Position numbers and translations under genes: made by a program. Below are positions 16,860 to 24,713 of a DNA stretch of 64,000 nt, one piece after another. Every line of letters starts with the position of its first letter. The first letter of the stretch is position 1. The stretch lies in assembly GCF_000833575.1 (NCBI RefSeq), contig NZ_CP010827.1, positions 310,001 to 374,000 on the forward strand, written 5' to 3'. Below the pieces are notes generated by a model. That model was not told the origin of the DNA. It was given only the letters and a program-made list of their open reading frames with translations, and made no database searches. Origin of the DNA: Corynebacterium singulare (GTDB lineage: Bacteria > Actinomycetota > Actinomycetes > Mycobacteriales > Mycobacteriaceae).

Positions 16860-18014
16860 ATGAGCGACGAGGAAATCGGGGGCAATGCTGTCCCGGTCGA
16901 GAGACCAGAGACCATTGTGCCGTGGAAGAGCTCGAACATTCTTGAGGTCGAGGGGCACAGCGATGCCCGCGATCCTTTCGCCAAAGGTAACCGTCTGCGC
17001 CGCGAGAGCTGGAGCCTAGTCCTTCGCCGCACGTGGAATGACTTCTTCCATGATGCCTTCACAGACCGTGCGGCCGGGATGACGTATTTCACGCTCATGG
17101 CGTTTGCGCCCACGGTACTAGCAGCCTATTCCATCGCCACTCTTATCTTCTCCTCCCGCAAGGACGAAGTAGAGCAGCTGACCTCGGAATTTATTGAACA
17201 GTACATTCCTAGCTCCTTCTCGGAGGAAGCGAATGTCGTCGTCAGCGCGATTATCGGTTCAAGTGCTCAAGGTACCTTGGCCCTGATCGTGTCGTTGGCT
17301 ATCTCCCTGTTTTCTGCTTCGGCATATGTGCGGGCCTTCGCGCGCATAGCCAATACCGTGTACGGGCGGGTAGAAGGTCGCGGCATCATCCGTACGTGGT
17401 CGCTGATGTGGGGATTGACCGCCATCATTGTCATTGGTGCGGTCATCGTGCTCTTTGCCAATTTGCTGCGTGACACCGTCATTAGCGAGGCCATCTACCC
17501 CTTAGCCGGACAGGTTGGCCTTGAAGATGCCGCTACCTACCTGGTTCAAGCCTTCCTCCCCGTGTGGAATTGGCTGCGCTTCCCGGTCACGGTGGTCGTG
17601 GTCCTTACATTGATTGCGGTGCTCTACCACTTCAGCCCCAATGTGCGGCCGAGCCGTTTTCGCTGGATCACCTACGGTTCCGTGGCAGCACTCGCGGGCA
17701 CCGTTGGGGTCTGGGGCTTGTTTGGCCTCTACATCACCTATCTTGCTGGAGCCAGTGCTTATGGCGCGTTGAGTACCATCCTGGCTCTTTTCATGGCCAT
17801 CTGGTTGATGAATACGTCCCTCATTGTCGGCATCAAGATTGATGCCGAGGTGCTGCGTGCAAAGGAGCTGCAGCTAGGGATGCACTCGGAACGCTTCATC
17901 CAAGCCCCGCCACGCTCGGATGCATCCTCCCGTGCCCAGGCCCGTGCGCAGAAGCGCCTTGAGTACAAGGCGCGGGAGATTTCCGATAACGCGCGGCAGA
18001 AACAGCCCGAGTAG
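16860..18014 (+). CDS. YihY/BrkB family inner-membrane protein
   Basis: About 384 residues from the ATG at 16860 (MSDEEIGGNAVPVERPETIV); the frame extends nine codons further upstream. After a polar N-terminus comes the family entry motif FFHDAFTDRAAGMTYFTLMAFAPTVLAAY, then six membrane helices and the signature YHFSPNVRPSRFRWITYGSVAALAGTV near residue 260. C-terminal tail basic (RAQARAQKRLEYKAREISDN). Called RNase BN in old annotations, which is wrong for this family; the function is unknown, possibly transport. Divergent from luxS. Confidence 0.9.
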   Translation: MSDEEIGGNAVPVERPETIVPWKSSNILEVEGHSDARDPFAKGNRLRRESWSLVLRRTWNDFFHDAFTDRAAGMTYFTLMAFAPTVLAAYSIATLIFSSRKDEVEQLTSEFIEQYIPSSFSEEANVVVSAIIGSSAQGTLALIVSLAISLFSASAYVRAFARIANTVYGRVEGRGIIRTWSLMWGLTAIIVIGAVIVLFANLLRDTVISEAIYPLAGQVGLEDAATYLVQAFLPVWNWLRFPVTVVVVLTLIAVLYHFSPNVRPSRFRWITYGSVAALAGTVGVWGLFGLYITYLAGASAYGALSTILALFMAIWLMNTSLIVGIKIDAEVLRAKELQLGMHSERFIQAPPRSDASSRAQARAQKRLEYKAREISDNARQKQPE

Positions 18015-18021
18015 TTGAGCG

Positions 18022-18822
18022 CTACTTCAGCGAGTAGTAGATGAAGCTTTTCGTGGTGGGATCAGAGACCACGATGTTGCCGCTCTCGGCATTCTTGGAG
18101 GGGGCACTAAAAATGAGTGTCTTACTTCGGGTCTTTGCCTGCGATAGGGGGTTATACAGCTCGTTATCGGAGTTGACTGATGCCCCGTCCAATTTTCGGT
18201 TCTTCAAAGCCCAATGGTCGCTATAGCTAAGCAGTGGCACATTGAGGTAGTCGGGATTATCGCTTAGGTACGTGATGGTGACGTCGACCGAGATATACTC
18301 TCGCCCTTTTCTGGGCCGGGGAAGTAGGGGATGGGCGGCAACGAGAGAGTCGGAGTTATTGACCACAAGATTGCTCACTGTCAGCTGCCATTCTGGGCTA
18401 GATAACATGGTGTTCAACGGCAACGGGTCGCTTCTCGAGCCTTCGTCGCCATCGAGAATGTAGTGCTCGCCGTCAGTATTCGGAGTCAGTTGAAAGGTGC
18501 TCGTAGGGCTCGGTGCAGCGCGCACTTCCTGGGCAGTAACCGGAGTGGCGTCCATGGACTCTGGAAGCACGACAAGGGCGGCAGCAGCCACGACGCTTCC
18601 AATGACGCTGACGGCGATGGCGACAACACCAACCGGGGTGGATTGCCGGGCAGATAAGGTCGCGGCAAACCCCGTGGCCCCAGCCGCAGCGAGCATGACC
18701 CAGCCAGCGATGTACACAACGGGAAGGCACGCCAGCAGCGTGCCCACCAGAGCGAGCACCACAGCAATTAGACCGAGGCGGTCCTTCTTGGGCTGTGATT
18801 CCTTTGCAGAGGCATCGGTCAT
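18022..18822 (-). CDS. Membrane protein with extracellular DUF4352-like domain
   Basis: 266 residues. Two to three membrane helices at the N-terminus (residues about 17-90), then an outer beta domain: WQLTVSNLVVNNSDSLVAAH, then KGREYISVDVTITYLSDNPD. That layout (conserved 'EYISVDVTITYL' strand after a binding loop) is the DUF4352/MPT63-like Ig fold. It is a paralogue of 19325-20353: both share the SRSDPLPLNTMLSSPEW / SRSTPLPLKTTLHGPEW motif and the closing 'SGNIVVSDPTTK' / 'DGTFVVVAPGTE' strand. Third of a leftward cluster of three. Function unknown. Confidence 0.8.
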   Translation of the reverse strand: MTDASAKESQPKKDRLGLIAVVLALVGTLLACLPVVYIAGWVMLAAAGATGFAATLSARQSTPVGVVAIAVSVIGSVVAAAALVVLPESMDATPVTAQEVRAAPSPTSTFQLTPNTDGEHYILDGDEGSRSDPLPLNTMLSSPEWQLTVSNLVVNNSDSLVAAHPLLPRPRKGREYISVDVTITYLSDNPDYLNVPLLSYSDHWALKNRKLDGASVNSDNELYNPLSQAKTRSKTLIFSAPSKNAESGNIVVSDPTTKSFIYYSLK

Positions 18823-18880
18823 GTGAGGAACTCTTTCAGATGTGGAGAAGGTTCGTGCGGGAAGAAAGGTGCCTAACTGA

Positions 18881-19318
18881 CTATGTGTGCTCGACCTGTT
18901 CCGTCGAGTAGCTCGTCAACGTGTCTTCCCACGAGGCCCCCTCCTCAAACAGCACAAACAGGCCGACGGTTAGTGCGATCTGAATGATGAAGCCGAGGAC
19001 TGCCCCGACTAGTGCGGTACATAGCGCAACGATGGGCCAGAGATTCCTCTGGTCTTTCATGAGCAAACCAGTAAATCCCACAATGACGGCAGTGCCGAGA
19101 AAAACCGTGTCAAACAGGAACATGAAGGGCAGGCAGGCAAGAACAAATCCGATCAGCGCCGCGATGAAGGCGATGATTCCCATAACGTTGGATTGCGGCT
19201 GCGGCGGTTGTGGCGGCTGCGCGGCACCGTAGAAGTTCTGTTGGCCATACGGCCCATTCTGGGGAGGCGGTGCAGATGAAGGCTGGAAACCGGAGGGGCC
19301 ATAAGGAGGTTGCGTCAT
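18881..19318 (-). CDS. Membrane protein with proline-rich N-terminus
   Basis: 145 residues. A cytoplasmic-looking Pro/Gln/Gly-rich head (MTQPPYGPSGFQPSSAPPPQ) is followed by membrane segments (NVMGIIAFIAALIGFVLACL; TAVIVGFTGLLMKD; ALVGAVLGFIIQIALTVGLF) and a short acidic tail. It corresponds to the head-plus-helices half of its neighbour at 19325-20353 without the outer Ig-like domain, so it is either a shortened paralogue or a partner. Six bases separate it from the end of that gene. Confidence 0.75.
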   Translation of the reverse strand: MTQPPYGPSGFQPSSAPPPQNGPYGQQNFYGAAQPPQPPQPQSNVMGIIAFIAALIGFVLACLPFMFLFDTVFLGTAVIVGFTGLLMKDQRNLWPIVALCTALVGAVLGFIIQIALTVGLFVLFEEGASWEDTLTSYSTEQVEHT

Positions 19319-19324
19319 AGTGTC

Positions 19325-20353
19325 CTATTTCAAAGCGAGGTGGAAGGGAATCTCAGTGCCAGGTGCGACAACAACGAAGGTACCGTCTTCAGCGCCGTTC
19401 TCAGGCACACTGACAGCAAGTCTGCCGGTGCGCTTCTCGTGCGGCTGGAAAGGCGTGTCCGTGTCAAAAAAGCCGTCAACGTCCCGCAAGAGGGGATGTT
19501 TATCTCCATCGTCGCCTGGGTCGCGGTAGAGGAACGCCATCTCAGAGCTAGCGTCGGTCTTGTTACCGGTGTACGTCAGCGTCAAGTCAAAAACCAAGTA
19601 CTTTCGACCTGCTTCTGGCTTCTTATAGGACGGATCTGCGGCCATGACCTCGTCAGTACCGTCGAAGTTGAGGTTGCTGACGTCCACCGCCCATTCAGGT
19701 CCATGCAACGTTGTCTTGAGAGGCAGCGGGGTGGAACGCGATCCAGGGGTTCCTTCCTCAAGGATCTGGTTGCCGTTTTCGTCGGGAACGCTGTTGAAAT
19801 ACTCCGTCGCGGTGGGGGTAGGGGAGCCTGTGCTTTCTGGCGTCTCCTCTTCGCCCCATGGCTGCACCGTCGTACCCACGACGGAGCTCGCCGACCCCGG
19901 GGTTTGTGTCGTGTCTGGAAGAGAATCGATGAACTTTGCTGCCATGAAGAAGAAAAAAACTAGTGACGTGATAAGGCTACCCACCACGGAGATGATCAGC
20001 GCCGCTACTCCCCACATCGTGGATTGGTTGTTGAGGAAAAGCGCAACGATGCCGGTAACAAACGCCACGACAAGCATGATCCAGCCCACGACGTAGATGA
20101 CGGGTATGCAGCCGATAATGGTGCCCATAATGGCGAGCACTGTGGCGATGATTCCGACGATGGAGCTTTTCTTAGGCGGTTCGGGCTGGGGTGGCGGTGC
20201 CCCGTATCCGCCACCCGGGTTGCCATAGGGAGAACTCAGTGGCGGGAAGGACTGGTTAGCGTAGGGATTGTGCTGCGGGGCGCCGTGCTGAGGGGCTCCT
20301 TGCGGCCTAGGGCCCGGCGGCGGGTTGTGCGGCGGATACGGCGGCTGAGTCAT
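19325..20353 (-). CDS. Proline-rich membrane protein with DUF4352-like outer domain
   Basis: 342 residues from the ATG at 20353 (MTQPPYPPHNPPPGPRPQGA), with GAAAGAG upstream; a TTG one codon earlier is in frame but unnecessary. Head: about 60 residues of Pro/Gly/Gln. Three membrane helices (SIVGIIATVLAIMGTIIGCI; VVGWIMLVVAFVTGIVALFL; AALIISVVGSLITSLVFFFF). A Ser/Thr/Pro linker leads to an Ig-like domain (PEWAVDVSNLNFDG, then RKYLVFDLTLTYTGNKTD). First gene of the cluster; the three share architecture and probably arose by duplication. A stress or cell-wall sensing role is conceivable but not shown. Confidence 0.8.
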   Translation of the reverse strand: MTQPPYPPHNPPPGPRPQGAPQHGAPQHNPYANQSFPPLSSPYGNPGGGYGAPPPQPEPPKKSSIVGIIATVLAIMGTIIGCIPVIYVVGWIMLVVAFVTGIVALFLNNQSTMWGVAALIISVVGSLITSLVFFFFMAAKFIDSLPDTTQTPGSASSVVGTTVQPWGEEETPESTGSPTPTATEYFNSVPDENGNQILEEGTPGSRSTPLPLKTTLHGPEWAVDVSNLNFDGTDEVMAADPSYKKPEAGRKYLVFDLTLTYTGNKTDASSEMAFLYRDPGDDGDKHPLLRDVDGFFDTDTPFQPHEKRTGRLAVSVPENGAEDGTFVVVAPGTEIPFHLALK

Positions 20354-20454
20354 CAAGAGGCTCTTTCAGGGGGAGTGGGAGAGGTGAGTGAGTCCTCATA
20401 ATAACTGCCGCAAAGCCGCCGCGTGTGGGAAAAGAGGGTAGGTGGGGAGTGCTC

Positions 20455-21111
20455 CTAGCTTTCTGAATAGGTGCCGTCTGTGCCGAGGCGCGCGGTGTCA
20501 TCGAGGAGCATCGCGATTTCCGCAGCCTTGGCGTTGTCAGCCGGCAGGCGGCGGCCTTCGATGACCTCAAAGAGCGGGGCACGGCCCAGCATGCCAGCTT
20601 CAAAGTGCGCACGGCCGGCGCGCAGGCGCTGCTCGGCGCGCTCGCGCCACGAGGTGGCAGCATCCGCCCCGCGCTGCTGAGCCACTGCCTGCTCGAATAC
20701 GCCTGGGTGGGCATAGACGATGAGCGCGCTGACGTGGCCGAAGCCCAGCGAGGTCAGTGCCGCGGCCTTCACGCTGTGGCCTGCAGAGCCGAGATCCAGC
20801 GGGGATCGCAGCCACACCAGGTTGCGCGCCTTCGGGGCGATGAGCGGGTCGACGCAATCCAGGGACACGTTCGCCGGGATGCGGTGCGTGCGGAAGACAT
20901 CGATGATGCCGCCGGTCTGGAAGAGCGCAGCACCCGCCTTGGAGTGGCCGGTGAGCGTCTTCTGGGAGATGACGAACATCGGCTGGTCCTCATCGCGGCC
21001 AATCGCCGGCCACAGCAGGGAGTGCAGCTCCGACTCGTTGGGGTCGTTGGCGCGGGAGATGAAGCGCTCGTCGATGCCGCCGGCGACCACGACGTCGGCC
21101 TTGCCCAGTGC
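20455..21111 (-). pseudogene. Remnant of a second type I fatty acid synthase (ketosynthase C-terminus)
   Basis: The minus-strand frame (219 codons to the stop at 20455) matches the last part of the FAS-I at 26725-35727: LHSLLWPAIGRDEDQPMFVI, KTLTGHSKAGAALFQTGGII, IPANVSLDCVDPLIAPKARN. The 5' end has gone: homology begins at ALGKADVVVAGGID, just after the position of the catalytic Cys. Two internal in-frame deletions are visible by comparison, about 28 residues removed at GGID/KGID and about 95 removed at RAND/NAND. No active site remains complete, and no start or ribosome site is credible. It therefore marks a lost second fas gene, diverged from the intact copy rather than a fresh duplicate. 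Confidence 0.88.
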
Positions 21112-21140
21112 ACTCTTGCTGCATAACCAAGATAAAGATC

Positions 21141-21172
21141 CAGCCCACTCTCGACTAGGGCGAGGCGGGCTG
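21141..21172. repeat. Hairpin beside the fas remnant
   Basis: CAGCCC (21141-21146) pairs with GGGCTG (21167-21172), with inner CTCG/CGAG. It lies at the upstream edge of the fas remnant and may be a terminator of a lost neighbour. Confidence 0.35.
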
Positions 21173-21306
21173 AACGATTAAACGAAGCTTGTCACGGCGC
21201 ACGACACCCCGCCAGACGGACGAACAAATGAGCAGGCAGTGAATGCGGTTGAATGGACGGTGTCAAGTTTTCGTGGCTGGGTGAATTTCCTTGCATCATT
21301 AATTGC

Positions 21307-21335
21307 TTGTAGAAATCGCGTACATCGTGTAGGTT
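21307..21335 (+). promoter_or_regulatory. Possible promoter of the rtcB unit
   Basis: TTGTAG (21307-21312) and TAGGTT (21330-21335) are separated by 17 bases. This would put the start of transcription near 21342, some 50 bases before the leader ORF. Only a consensus match. Confidence 0.35.
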
Positions 21336-21393
21336 CACACGCAGCACTAACAGCCCGAAAGAAGAACGAGAAAGCTAAAGGAGGCGAACCGCG

Positions 21394-21447
21394 ATGATGA
21401 CCCATAACAATCAGCCGCTAGGACGCTTCTTTAAGCAACTCTTCTAA
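21394..21447 (+). CDS. 17-codon leader ORF upstream of rtcB
   Basis: MMTHNNQPLGRFFKQLF, ATG at 21394 (a second ATG follows directly), TAA at 21445-21447. AAAGGAGG (21377-21384) at nine bases is one of the best ribosome sites in the window, so it is very likely translated. It ends two bases before the first arm of the structured leader (21450), so a ribosome at its end would cover that arm. Too short to have a likely independent role; best read as a regulatory leader peptide. Confidence 0.6.
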   Translation: MMTHNNQPLGRFFKQLF

Positions 21448-21449
21448 TA

Positions 21450-21593
21450 GGCTGACTTGACCATTTCCCGGGAAAGCGGCCCTGCTTATCCCGGACGTTG
21501 GTGCCAGCCGCGCGACCCGCGCGCACAACTCACAAGTCAGCCGCCCAAGCAGGCCCTTTCTCACGAACTGCGTTACGTAAACGCAGAGAAAGG
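21450..21593 (+). promoter_or_regulatory. Structured rtcB leader with alternative pairings that hide or free the ribosome site
   Basis: Arms seen: 1, GGCTGACTTG (21450-21459) pairs with 3, CAAGTCAGCC (21533-21542). 2, 21470-21487 (GGGAAA..GG.CCTGCTT) pairs with 4, 21547-21562 (AAGCAGG.CC.TTTCTC). Hairpin 5: CCTTTCT (21555-21561) pairs with AGAAAGG (21587-21593), the rtcB Shine-Dalgarno, capped by CTGCGTT/AACGCAG (21568-21574/21580-21586). Arm 4 overlaps the anti-SD strand, so 2:4 and hairpin 5 exclude each other; 1:3 crosses 2:4. This is the design of a translational attenuator driven by the leader ORF. Pairing was read by eye, energies not computed. Confidence 0.55.
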
Positions 21594-21600
21594 CTCTCTT

Positions 21601-22761
21601 ATGCGCCTGCACAACTTCGCCTCCATTGTTGAAGACAAGACGGTGGCGCAGGCACAACTCGTCGCTGACCTGCCCTTCGTCTACCCACACGTGGCGCTCA
21701 TGCCTGATGCCCACTTTGGCAAGGGCTCCTCGGTCGGCACCGTCTTCGGCACGCTACGTGCCGTCATCCCGGCGGCCGTCGGCGTGGACATCGGCTGCGG
21801 CATGATTGCCGTGCGGACCCACCTCACGCACGCGGATATCCAGGACTTCGCGCTCGAGGACCTGCGCACCGCAGTCGAAGACTCCATTCCGCTCTCGCCC
21901 GGCAATTACAACGGTTGGATCATGGACCCGCGCACCGAGGCTCGTACGCGTGAGCTCGCGCAGCTGGCCCAGGACACCGGCGTGGATCTCGGCCACTCCA
22001 AAAACTGGCGTCAGCAGCTGGGCAGCTTGGGCGGTGGCAACCACTTCATCGAGCTGTGTCTCGACGAAGAGGACCGCGTCTGGCTGTTCCTGCATTCTGG
22101 CTCGCGCGGCGTGGGCAACAAGATTGCCCAGAAACACATCAAGGCCGCGCAGCGCCACTGCGAGAAGCATTGGATCCAGCTCGCGGACAAGGACCTGGCC
22201 TACCTCGTCGAGGGCACGGAAGAGTTCGACTCCTACATTGCGGATCTCCACTGGGCACAGCACTTTGCGCTGCTCAACCGCGATGAGATGATGGACCGCT
22301 TCCTCGACTGCGTCGCCACCTGGTCCGGCGCGGATCGCGAGACCCTCGAGCTCGAGCGCATCAATTGCCACCACAACTACACCCAGCGCGAGAACCACTA
22401 CGGTAAGAACGTGTGGCTCACGCGTAAGGGCGCCATCAAGGCGGACGAAGGCGACCTCGGCCTCATCCCCGGCTCGATGGGCACCACTAGCTACGTCGTG
22501 GAAGGCAAGGGCTACCCGCCGGGCCTCAAGTCTGCGCCGCACGGCGCGGGTCGCGTCATGTCGCGCACCCAGGCCAAGGCCCGCTTCACCGAGGCGGACC
22601 TTGCCGCACGCATGGAAGGCATCGTCTACCGTCCCGGCGCCGAGTTCGTCGATGAGATTCCGGACGCCTACAAGGACATCGACTGCGTGATGGCCGATGC
22701 CGCCCAGCTCGTCGAGGTCAAGCACACCCTGCGCCAGATCCTCAACGTCAAGGGCACCTAA
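21601..22761 (+). CDS. rtcB: RNA-splicing ligase RtcB family protein
   Basis: 386 residues from the ATG at 21601 (MRLHNFASIVEDKTVAQAQL). AGAAAGG is seven bases upstream; the frame is open further upstream but through the structured leader, without homology. RtcB motifs: MPDAHFGKGSSVGTVF (near 39), VGVDIGCGMIAVRT (near 61, metal-binding Cys), GSLGGGNHFIELCLDEE (near 141), LHSGSRGVGN (near 164), LIPGSMGTTSYVVEGKG (near 287) and APHGAGRVMSR (near 311), whose His becomes guanylylated in the family. RtcB joins 2',3'-cyclic phosphate or 3'-phosphate RNA ends to 5'-OH ends using GTP and Mn(II), in tRNA or rRNA repair. No archease gene is adjacent. Intrinsic terminator follows. Confidence 0.93.
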   Translation: MRLHNFASIVEDKTVAQAQLVADLPFVYPHVALMPDAHFGKGSSVGTVFGTLRAVIPAAVGVDIGCGMIAVRTHLTHADIQDFALEDLRTAVEDSIPLSPGNYNGWIMDPRTEARTRELAQLAQDTGVDLGHSKNWRQQLGSLGGGNHFIELCLDEEDRVWLFLHSGSRGVGNKIAQKHIKAAQRHCEKHWIQLADKDLAYLVEGTEEFDSYIADLHWAQHFALLNRDEMMDRFLDCVATWSGADRETLELERINCHHNYTQRENHYGKNVWLTRKGAIKADEGDLGLIPGSMGTTSYVVEGKGYPPGLKSAPHGAGRVMSRTQAKARFTEADLAARMEGIVYRPGAEFVDEIPDAYKDIDCVMADAAQLVEVKHTLRQILNVKGT

Positions 22762-22776
22762 CCTGCGCCATGATGG

Positions 22777-22805
22777 GACCGTCACTTTTAGTGACGGTCT
22801 CTTTT
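22777..22805 (+). terminator. Intrinsic terminator of rtcB
   Basis: GACCGTCAC (22777-22785), loop TTTTA, GTGACGGTC (22791-22799), then TCTTTTG. A classical intrinsic terminator 15 bases after the stop. Confidence 0.9.
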
Positions 22806-22901
22806 GAGCTTTCCGACGCCCCCTCCTCCTGCAGCGTCGCATCAGCACGACGCTTTGCCTTATGCAAGGAAACGAAGTGCGTGACCACTATTGATTACTG
22901 C

Positions 22902-24179
22902 TTATTTATCGCGAAGGGCTGGAACTGCTCGGCCGGTCGGAGGTGAAAGCTGAGTATTAAACTGCGTCGAGGCGAGTTGGCGTTCAGCATCGTCGACCAG
23001 CATGAAAACATCGTCAGCGAAGTAACCGAGAAGCCCGCCCGCACCGATGACTTTCTTACGTAGAATGCCAGCGTCGGTGAGTGAATCGAGAGAATCTCGG
23101 GCCGTGCTTGTCGATGAAATCCCCAGCTCGGACTTCACGATGGACACCGTGACCAAAGGCATAGCAGGAAGCTTCTTGAGCAGTTGGAACTCCGTCGAAT
23201 TTGATTTCAATGCGCGCTTGCTTCCTTGCGCAGTGCGGTGGTGATTTACCTTGTCCATCCATTCTGCTTCTAGGGCGGCGACGCTATCCGCAAGTTCAGC
23301 TGCTTTGGTGGTGGCGACTTGTGCAGCCTCGACGAAGAAAGAGATCCATGCCAGCACGTCACCCTCGCGGAATTTCGTGAGTCCGTTGACGTAACGGTCA
23401 CCGAGCGTTGCCAGAACCATACTGACGGGGAGAACCGCAGCATCGGTGAGCCCTCTGCGCTGTAAAAGCGCGTGAATCATGGCTCGCCCCACGCGTCCAT
23501 TCCCATCCGGGAATGGGTGGATGGTCTCGAACTGTGCATGAACGAGCGCTGCTTGAACGAGCGCGGCGTGGTCTGCCCCGTTGAAGTATTCAATGAGATC
23601 ATCGAGGAGTTCCGGGACTTGCACGGGAGGCGGGGGAACAAAAGCTGCATCGATGGGGTGATAGTCAGATCCGCCAATCCAGTTTTGAGTAGTACGTACT
23701 CCTTGTAAAGGCTTTTCTGCAACGAGCGCTGTCTGTATTGCAACAAGGTCATCCAGGACCAGCTCGTCTTTGTAAGCCAAGTCTGCATTGATGGTGTCGA
23801 GGATGGCGACATTGCGGGCGACAGCTGTTGCGGATTCTTTGAAACCCCGAATGTCGGAATCTGATTCACGCGCGAGGATCGCCATGGCCACTTTGTCGGA
23901 GTTCGGAGCAATTCCCTCGATCCGGGAGGAAGCGACGGCCTCAGAACGGAGCAGGAGTCGCGCAACTCCTTCAAGGGAGTGGGTATTGTCTCTCATCCCA
24001 AGATTGTGAATCTCCCGCTCGATGCGAACGATACGTCGCGAGAGCTCGGACGGAAGCTTTAACGACATGCCTGCAAGTGGATCGGGAACGAAAGCGTGAT
24101 ACTTACCTCCTTGTTTGGCGCGTCGAGAAAGACCGCTGCCATCAGCGGGGATCCATTCCAATTCGACTGTCTTTGCCAC
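22902..24179 (-). CDS. Fic domain protein (AMPylase) with C-terminal winged helix
   Basis: 425 residues. N-terminal Fic_N region contains SEAVASSRIEGI near residue 78, the (S/T)xxxEG autoinhibitory helix of class II Fic proteins. The catalytic loop HPFPDGNGRVGRAMIH near residue 220 is complete (His, Asp, Asn, both Arg). The C-terminal segment (LPAMPLVTVSIVKSELGISS, then DSLTDAGILRKK) has the form of a winged helix-turn-helix. Such proteins transfer AMP from ATP to hydroxyl side chains, usually of an unknown target. The combination of Fic with wHTH plus the palindrome upstream suggests autoregulation. Free-standing in the accessory region; GC content slightly below neighbours. Confidence 0.93.
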   Translation of the reverse strand: MAKTVELEWIPADGSGLSRRAKQGGKYHAFVPDPLAGMSLKLPSELSRRIVRIEREIHNLGMRDNTHSLEGVARLLLRSEAVASSRIEGIAPNSDKVAMAILARESDSDIRGFKESATAVARNVAILDTINADLAYKDELVLDDLVAIQTALVAEKPLQGVRTTQNWIGGSDYHPIDAAFVPPPPVQVPELLDDLIEYFNGADHAALVQAALVHAQFETIHPFPDGNGRVGRAMIHALLQRRGLTDAAVLPVSMVLATLGDRYVNGLTKFREGDVLAWISFFVEAAQVATTKAAELADSVAALEAEWMDKVNHHRTAQGSKRALKSNSTEFQLLKKLPAMPLVTVSIVKSELGISSTSTARDSLDSLTDAGILRKKVIGAGGLLGYFADDVFMLVDDAERQLASTQFNTQLSPPTGRAVPALRDK

Positions 24180-24248
24180 AGTTGACTCCTCTCATGCGCT
24201 TGGGGCATTGGGGATAAGGTTTATCTTGGTAGATTGATATCCTAGTTT

Positions 24249-24271
24249 ACCGGGATAGCCGTTATCCCGGT
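24249..24271. promoter_or_regulatory. Palindromic operator candidate upstream of fic
   Basis: ACCGGGATA (24249-24257), spacer GCCGT, TATCCCGGT (24263-24271): a perfect 9-bp inverted repeat 70-92 bases before the fic start. A weaker GATAA/TTATC repeat lies nearer at 24213-24225. Likely binding site for the Fic C-terminal wHTH or another dimeric regulator. Confidence 0.5.
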
Positions 24272-24392
24272 GGACTGCGAGCGCAATGCGCCAGATAACT
24301 CTTATCGTGAGTCACCGCTTTGTTAAAGACGTTTGATACGGTCTGAAGCGTCCTGGGTTTAGTTCCTACCTCAGCTAAGGAAGGATTGAACT

Positions 24393-24713
24393 ATGCCTAG
24401 AAAGTATTCCGTCGAGTTCAAGGAGAAGGCGGTCCATCAGATCATCGAAATGGTCCGCCTGGAGTCTTGCTCACTGCAACGCGCCTACACGGAGGTCGGT
24501 GAGCTTTTTGGAGTATCTCACCACACGTTGCGGGCCTGGTACCGTGACAGCGCTTCAGTACGTGTTGACTCTGACGCTTCAGGCGGCGAAACAATGGAAG
24601 AAGAACTCAGGCGTCTGCGCCGCGAAAACCGCGAACTGAAACGAGCAAACGGGATTCTTAAGACAGCTTCGGCTTTTTTCGCAGCGGAGCTCGACCGACC
24701 CACGACCAAATGA
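24393..24713 (+). CDS. IS3-family transposase OrfA
   Basis: 106 residues. N-terminal helix-turn-helix (MPRKYSVEFKEKAVHQIIEM, then GELFGVSHHTLRAWYRD) for binding the IS ends, and a C-terminal leucine-zipper helix (EEELRRLRRENRELKRANGI). AAGGA precedes the ATG. The sequence GCTTTTTTCGC near 24674 is a plausible slip site for the -1 frameshift that makes the OrfAB transposase. ATG of orfB overlaps its stop (ATGA). Confidence 0.92.
   Translation: MPRKYSVEFKEKAVHQIIEMVRLESCSLQRAYTEVGELFGVSHHTLRAWYRDSASVRVDSDASGGETMEEELRRLRRENRELKRANGILKTASAFFAAELDRPTTK

Noticed and set aside
21178..21405. 75-codon minus-strand ORF upstream of rtcB
   Set aside because: Covers the probable rtcB promoter and leader start; composition is not protein-like.
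22833..22854. AGCGTCG/CGACGCT repeat between rtcB and fic
   Set aside because: Possible fic terminator but only 7 bp, no T-run; not strong enough to list.
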